DNA of 64,000 bases from Agelas oroides (Eukaryota > Porifera > Demospongiae > Agelasida > Agelasidae): NCBI GenBank assembly GCA_949130485.1, contig OX422184.1, forward strand, positions 16,702,324 through 16,766,323, read 5' to 3'. Both the position numbers and the translations under genes were made by a program. Shown piece by piece: positions 58,410-64,000 of this stretch (its first letter is position 1; each line of letters starts with the position of its first letter). The notes under the pieces are model-generated. The model searched no databases, was not told the origin of the DNA, and saw only the letters and a program-made list of their open reading frames with translations.

Positions 58410-61394
58410 GCCTTTTCACTTTCCTCTATTTTCGCCTCATAACATCTAAAATCCCTATTTTTCCAGTGTGAGGCAAGATGCTCTGAGCGTTTTTTGGGCT
58501 AGGTTTATCTACCCAGTGGATAGTTAGAACAACATGGATACTTTACTACGAAACCAAAAAGGTGCCATCAGTAATGTCCTGGGTGGGGCCAACCTGTACC
58601 AGTTCCCTTGCTCACATGAGCCCACTTCCAAAATATTACGGCATTTTTAATGATGACCAGGCATATCTCTATTATAATGATATACTGTTACATGTTGGAG
58701 AAATGCAGGCAAGCATGTAGCATATCAATTTTCACCAGAAATAGCTTGACCCATGCCTCAACTACACTGGGCATTTGCAGTTTGTGTTCATCCAGATAAA
58801 AACAGTGGCCAATGTTGTTGTGTTTTTTTGCCATGGTTTAGGGCTTATCCCCTTGTCCACTCAAGTTTCTAATAGAACATAAATTAGTTTGCAAATGAAA
58901 TGTAGTTCATAATTGCATGTTTGAGGAGAGTGATGTAACTTTAGCATGGCTATATTCATGTACTATTGAATGAGCTCAGGGGATTTGTATAGTTAACTTC
59001 TGGGGAGTATTCATGTGCTGTTAATACTTTATTTGAACTTTGAGTACACACAAAGATGCGTGGTAAAAGGTGAGTGGTATGGACCAAAGTAGGAAACAAA
59101 CTTATAAGCCTAAGTTGGAGCCTGTAAAAGCTTCTTCATGTGCCCAGTGTTATGGCTTTTCTTAAACACCATAGCCAACATAAATCTGGGTAGGAACCAG
59201 GCTAACACTTAGCCACGAGTTTCAGGATGCTAGCTTATCTCCGAAGCAGACTGATGCACATGGTACCCTAGAGATTGATAAAAAGAACAGGGTCATGAAA
59301 ACTACAATGCAGAGGCTTTTGCAATTAAAATGCAGAGAGGAGGTAAAGCTGGTAGTCTATGAATGAGATGCAATTTGTTTTGTGCCATTAATTGATCATG
59401 AATTAGATGGCGAATGAAATTCGTTTATAATTGCATGTTTGTGCTAGCTAGACAAGGGGTATAACTTCAGCACGGCTATATTCATGTTTTATTGAATGAA
59501 CTCAGAGACATATATACTTTATAGACTAACCTCTGGGCAGTATTCACTTACTGTTACATCCTCACGTAGTCTCCAGTCGGGCAACTGGCAAACACTGAAA
59601 TAGGAACAGAAATGAGAATGGAAACAACCAAATGATTGGGCAAGCCTGTGCCTTTTTCATAGCCATACATACACCAAGAGTCTGAACTAGCACCACACAT
59701 GGTAAGTTCCTCAATCTGTAAACTTAATATACTAAGGACACGTAGCCACTTCGTCATCGTGGGGCCACGAGTAGACTCAGTAGTTGTGCATGACTGTGTA
59801 TCGATACCCTGAGTAGCAGCCATGCCTGATGTACAACTGGCATAAAGCATTTGTCTTGTCTATTGATTAAGCACCCTACACAAAAACTTCATACTAGAGG
59901 TTAGCCAAATTCTTCAGTCCTGGGTCATTTTTCAGCTCTGGGTCATTTACAGTCACAAGTTGTCGTGGGTCTTTGGTCTTGAGCTCCAAGCCTCTTCATA
60001 TTTCCAAGCATTATTCAGTATCTATGAATCCTCACATGTAAAGGCTAACTAGTGTGCATGGTATTTCCATGCCCGTATCTTGTTGGGTAGACTTTTGCCT
60101 TGGGCTAGTCACCTTTACACCTAATGTTCCACCCCTTCTTATGGGAAAGTTGCGTTCTTTGGATAGTTTCTACATTAGTTAAACATTTAGCTCATAAGAT
60201 GGAAATTTAAGTGCTGAACCTCTTCGGGTCCAAATAAGGAATGCTGCATGTATCTTACACAACCTACGGAATGACTTATATCACTGTTAGCTACCTGTGG
60301 AGCTATAGCTAGCTGATGCATAGTAAGAAAATGTTTTGGTCACAAGTTGGAGACTTACTGAACCCAGTGTTAGCTACGCTTTTGTCTAACTGGCATTTTG
60401 TTTTGCTGTATGCCTTCCAGAAGCTTATTGAGACCTACATTCTGTTAGTCTCATGCCCAAAATGCGTATGGCTTGTGTAGTTTTTGTTAAGCCCATTCCT
60501 TGAATGTGGTATAAACACCTATGAGATTGTAAAATTGTTAATTGTTATGTAGCACTTCCCTTTCAACATTAAAAATTTGTATCCATACTTTTGTTATTTG
60601 ATGAATTTTTTTTTATTTTTGAGGGAGTGGGCACATAACAAAATGTTTTGATGTTACTGATCAACACATGCTAGAAATCTAACTTGGTGTGCCAAATGGT
60701 TTTCCCTGAGAGGGTCATGGCACAACACTAAACTTCTATCTACTTCACATCACTGCACATGACAAGACCTCGCAGGCCAGCCTTTCCTGTCCATAGTTGA
60801 AGTGATCAGAGATTTCAGATGTTGAAGACCTGGGGAGGAGGCTAAAGAGGCCATATGTCAGCTAGCGATAGTTCTGAAACAGCCACCAGCTCCTTGGTTT
60901 CTGCTATAAACTTGCCTTATAACCCACCTTCCCACCCTATAAACCTTCTAGCCCACAAAAGGTAAGACAACAGCTTACCGAGGTTGTTTTTTTTCCTTGT
61001 TTTTTTTTGTTTGTTATTTTGAACGACCTACAACAAGGCTATAAGAGTGAGACCACAACTGCCTACTATTGCTTTGAATATCATCAAAAAAGCTATGAGT
61101 CCATGTTAGCCTCATAGCTAATGTATATACTGTATACAAATATATTCATCCGAAGTCATTGATCACTCACCACAAGTTGTGCCCACTTGAGAAAATTGAT
61201 CAAGCATAGACATTAGCTATATCTACTATCTATGGTTAAATCAACTACAACTACTTCCTTGGTGTGCTAACAGAGTGCCTGTCACCACAATAACAGTCAC
61301 AGCTGTTTCTCCACTTGAGTGTAGGCAGCCTTTTCTCAGAACAATGCTGTCCATTACTACTTTTCCTCTTCATTTCTCCCACCTACACTACCAG
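58410..61394. other. Intergenic, no gene recognised
   Basis: AT-rich. It contains two related passages (58.9-59.05 and 59.38-59.55 kb: gaatgaa/ttgcatgtttg…ctattcatgt…ttgaatga) and pieces of the 50.7-kb element at 60.2-60.5 kb. A minus-strand frame of 98 codons at 59554-59850 is Cys-containing but unrecognised. Confidence 0.4.
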
Positions 61395-61412
61395 CTTTAC
61401 AATTTGCAACAG

Positions 61413-61564
61413 CGGTCTCTGTGAACTTCTTTTGGATTGCTGGCACCATCTTGATGGCACTGCTCATACACTTCGTGATGTCTACAGTCTTTGGCTTCAA
61501 CCTACCGAGTAGGGTTTACCAGCAGGTGCTATATTGGGTGAGAGGAGCAAAATACATGGAGGAG
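61413..61564 (+). CDS. Membrane-segment exon, copy 1, of unknown gene
   Basis: Read in the frame of 61421, the segment gives VNFFWIAGTILMALLIHFVM then STVFGFNLPSRVYQQ and VLYWVRGAKYMEE, ending at the donor GAG|GTGAGA. One hydrophobic helix is followed by a basic amphipathic stretch. An acceptor-like caacag lies at 61407-61412, which would make the 5' phase 2. A near-copy is at 63296-63442. The family is not recognised. Confidence 0.4.
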
Positions 61565-62268
61565 GTGAGATGGAACACACATTTATCTGGCTTGATATAA
61601 TTATGTATCAGATAAACAGGGTTGGTTGATAATCTTTGTTAGTGAACAACTTGCTGTTGCTATCATCAAGACATGCTTCAGGAAATTATGCTAACACAGC
61701 ATTTATAATGTCAAGAAAAGGTTTGAGGAAATACACATGCGTACATTAAAAGTAAGCATTAGTAAAAAATGTCAAATTGTCAAAGGGCCTATCTCTTCCC
61801 ACTAAAAAGCAATGTGTTTATTTTACATCTTGGGACGTAATTTGCACTAGGTGTAGGAATAGGGCTGTTTTAGCGAATAAAGGTAAAACATATTGGTTCA
61901 CACAATCAGTGAATGATTCATTGTAAGCTAGTCCTGAAGATTGTGCATGCATTTGGAGACTCCTTATCATGGTCCGACTACATTGATGAAAGCTTTGTGG
62001 GGAAGAGTACGCTGCTATTTTATTTGTACTGACAATTAAGAAGATTGAAAGACAAGAAGATGGAAAGACAAAAACAAATTGATTTTGTGCATATTCAATG
62101 AAAACTCGAGTGCTTGCCTGTGTGCATTATAAAGGCTGCTAATAAGACACGTACTCTCAGTACCTAGCTAATACAGTATCACTGTGCCAGTCGATTTCAT
62201 GCAGAGGCAAAACAACAAAGATGCTCAACACAACAAATCTTGTATATCATAAAAGGAATGTAAATATT
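61565..62268. repeat. Intronic/intergenic stretch partly duplicated at 63.44-63.64 kb
   Basis: Words such as gagatggaacacaca, gataaacagg, tcttcccact and aaagg(g/t) are shared in order with 63443-63640. The duplication therefore reaches beyond the exon. Confidence 0.6.
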
Positions 62269-62663
62269 GTATAGCGCTAAATTTTCTAGGGTCTAAATTT
62301 TCGCGAATAGCAGTTTTAGAACATTTCGTTGAAATAATTTCGCGAATTCGCTGTCTAAACCACGCGCATGCCGCGAAGGTAATGTACTATGGGCGTGGCA
62401 TACAAGCACGGTCACACCGTCGTCCGCTTGAGCTCGCAGCTGTCAGCATGGCAGTGCCTACTTCGAAGGTATATACCTCTTTGGAGAGCGTCCCTTGAGG
62501 ATTCGACAGCATAGTCCCGGGATGTTGTCCATCGAATCTCTTGCAGTCAGAGCGTGAAAACTGTGGTTCACGCGTCAAAAATTTTCGTTGAAATAATTTC
62601 GCCAACGGTTGAAAATTCGCGAAATTCGCAAAATTAAAGAACCGCGAAATCTTAGCGCTATAC
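62269..62663. mobile_element. MITE with gtatagcgctaa ends
   Basis: gtatagcgctaaatttt at the left and aaatcttagcgctatac at the right are inverted. Internal words cgttgaaataatttcgc occur at both 62328 and 62587, with further (t)tcgcgaa words. About 395 bp, and directly abuts a hAT transposase fragment. Confidence 0.75.
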
Positions 62664-62875
62664 TAAAGAAGTGCTACAAGAGAACGAAGGAAAAGGCAAG
62701 TAGTTCAAGTAGCAGCAAACAGCTAACACTTCAAGAAAGCTTAGACAAACAAAACAAAGGGGACATCAATTATCCTAGTGCCCAACATATTCACACCAGG
62801 ATAGGTACAACTGCAAAAATGGATTACAAATTTAAGTGGAAGCTTCAAACTTCAAGTTGGCTCCTGCATATATGA
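62664..62875 (+). pseudogene. ZBED/hAT transposase fragment
   Basis: The frame reads KKCYKRTKEKAS…, then QLTLQESLDKQNKGDINYPS and AQHIHTRIGTTAKMDYK, ending at a TGA (62873-62875). The LTLQESL…NxPxAxxIHxxIG pattern is that of the linker region after the BED finger in hAT transposases, just before the DDE core. The BED finger upstream is replaced by the MITE, and nothing recognisable of the DDE core follows. Confidence 0.65.
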
Positions 62876-63295
62876 AAAGAGGGTTCTCTGTTACCAACTT
62901 TGTAACAAATTTGTTATCGATATCGGCCTATATCAGCCCCATTTTATCGGTTATCAGAATATCTGCTAAAACCTATATCGATGCATCTTACAGTTAGCCA
63001 TAGACATTTCTGTCTCACCTAGGGGAGTGACCAGCCACAAAAATGGAAACAGGTAGCAAAACAAATAGTATCCACTGTATCTGATCGAGGAGATATGGTA
63101 TATATGGTCAAAGGATCACATGCTGTAAATGCAGCAAACTAATAATTTATAATTATATAATTTCATCATAATATAATGTGATATCTGTCTTCATGCACTT
63201 CCTGCAACACCAGCAAACTATGAAACATAATTACAGTCTAAAGCTGCAATCGTTCACTATGCATTTACCATTACACTGTGCCATTTTATCTGCAG
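62876..63295. other. Intergenic, no gene recognised
   Basis: Includes a tatcggcctatatcagcccc…ttatcggttatc-type low-complexity motif at 62917-62985, typical of small hAT-related repeats. Confidence 0.4.
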
Positions 63296-63442
63296 ATTGT
63301 GACCACAGTGAACTTCTTTTGGATCACTGGCACCATCTTGATAGCAGCGCTCATGATGTCTACAGTTTTTGGCTTCAACCTACTTAGTAGGGTTTACCAG
63401 CAGGTGCTATATTGGGTGAGAGGAGCAAAATACATGGAGGAG
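63296..63442 (+). CDS. Membrane-segment exon, copy 2, of unknown gene
   Basis: After the acceptor tctgcag the exon reads IVTTVNFFWITGTILIAAL, then MMSTVFGFNLLSRVYQQ and VLYWVRGAKYMEE, to the donor GAG|GTGAGA; 49 codons, phase 0 at both ends. It is three codons shorter than copy 1 within the hydrophobic helix. The gene presumably continues beyond the window. Confidence 0.45.
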
Positions 63443-64000
63443 GTGAGATGGAACACACACCACTCTAGCTTGCATGGGATAAACAGGATTTGTTTACACT
63501 CTTTGTTAGTGCACAAGAAACCAAGTGCTATCATAGACCCCTGCTTCAGGCACTTATAATAATGCTACAGAAGAATGTTAAGAAAGATATTCAAAGGGTC
63601 TACTTCTTCCCACTGAGAAATAATAGACCAATGTTTACTAAAATAGTCACCTTTCTCAAGCGTATACTTAAGCTTGAGACAGGCTCTGCCATTCTCTCAT
63701 CTGCGGGCAACCTGGCTGGTTTGTCTTGCATAGGCTGTGCATGAGCTAGAGGTTGCCATACATACTATAAACAAAGCTACTCAATTTCACCCTTAAAATA
63801 TTCACATGCAGCTAGCTAGCATCAATCATTGTTTCCTGTTACATCTACCACTGGATGAGCAGACCTTGAGACAGTACATTTGTTTCTCACCCCAAAAAGA
63901 GTCCTGCTCCTCCTGTGAATTTAAATTTTCCCATACAAAGCACTCCCCATGTGTTATACTAACCAAGAATATGGAGTTTTTTAATGGCTCCAGCAATGAT
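63443..64000. other. Right-edge sequence, no exon recognised
   Basis: The first 200 bp parallel the stretch after copy 1; the rest is AT-rich with no clear coding exon. Confidence 0.4.

Noticed and set aside
59554-59850. 98-codon Cys-containing minus-strand frame
   Set aside because: Could be an exon, but no domain or partner exon was found, so it is not annotated as a gene.

Overview
This window looks like animal nuclear DNA, most likely from a demosponge. The genes have GT-AG introns and the intergenic DNA is AT-rich and full of small foldback elements. A Death-NACHT-LRR receptor (bona fide NLR layout) sits beside Death-domain and kelch genes, a combination expected of sponges and cnidarians. 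The species call is inference; nothing here proves it. All gene models below were built by hand from reading frames and splice signals, with no transcript support.

Layout. 93-8792 (+): the last eight coding exons of a very large protein (at least 1838 aa visible, cut by the left edge) with helical-repeat-like segments, an HNH/treble-clef-like CxxC...SHxIPxF...CxxC region and a Cys-rich C-terminal knuckle. 8793-22447: no convincing gene; a foldback element at 9.9 kb and a degenerate tandem array at 12.8-19.7 kb. 22448-23995 (+): an intact single-exon UDP-glycosyltransferase with signal peptide and C-terminal anchor. 24.0-25.3 kb: tandem repeats. 25.4-25.9 kb: a ZAD-like zinc-finger fragment broken by a frameshift. 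26463-28630 (+): a seven-exon kelch gene. 28.9-31.7 kb: a 1.3-kb tandem duplication. 38073-44151 (+): a seven-exon NLR gene. 44-56 kb: foldback MITEs, paralogous repeat blocks, a PHD-finger relic. 56550-57089 (+): a membrane-anchored Death-domain protein, overlapped head to head by a possible minus-strand first exon. 57-64 kb: repeats, a hAT transposase fragment and two copies of a membrane-segment exon.

The most interesting feature is a conserved domain of about 85 residues, probably a ubiquitin-like/beta-grasp fold (PB1- or CIDE-N-like by pattern only). It occurs once at the N-terminus of the kelch protein and twice in tandem at the N-terminus of the NLR. In both genes it is encoded by its own phase-0 exon and followed by a phase-0 Pro/Gln/Ser linker exon of recognisably common origin. 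The two genes are neighbours in the same orientation. The NLR then carries Death, NACHT and LRR domains, and a separate membrane-anchored Death protein lies 12 kb downstream. A testable reading is a locus in which one interaction module was shuffled onto two sensor scaffolds (kelch propeller and LRR), with a Death-domain membrane partner nearby. That functional link is inference from domain sharing and proximity.

Mobile DNA is abundant and several insertions are well dated by target-site duplications: 9-10 bp (Mutator-like foldbacks beginning TAGCC or AGTCTCGC), 8 bp (hAT-like) and 5 bp (CAAGG...CCCTG elements).
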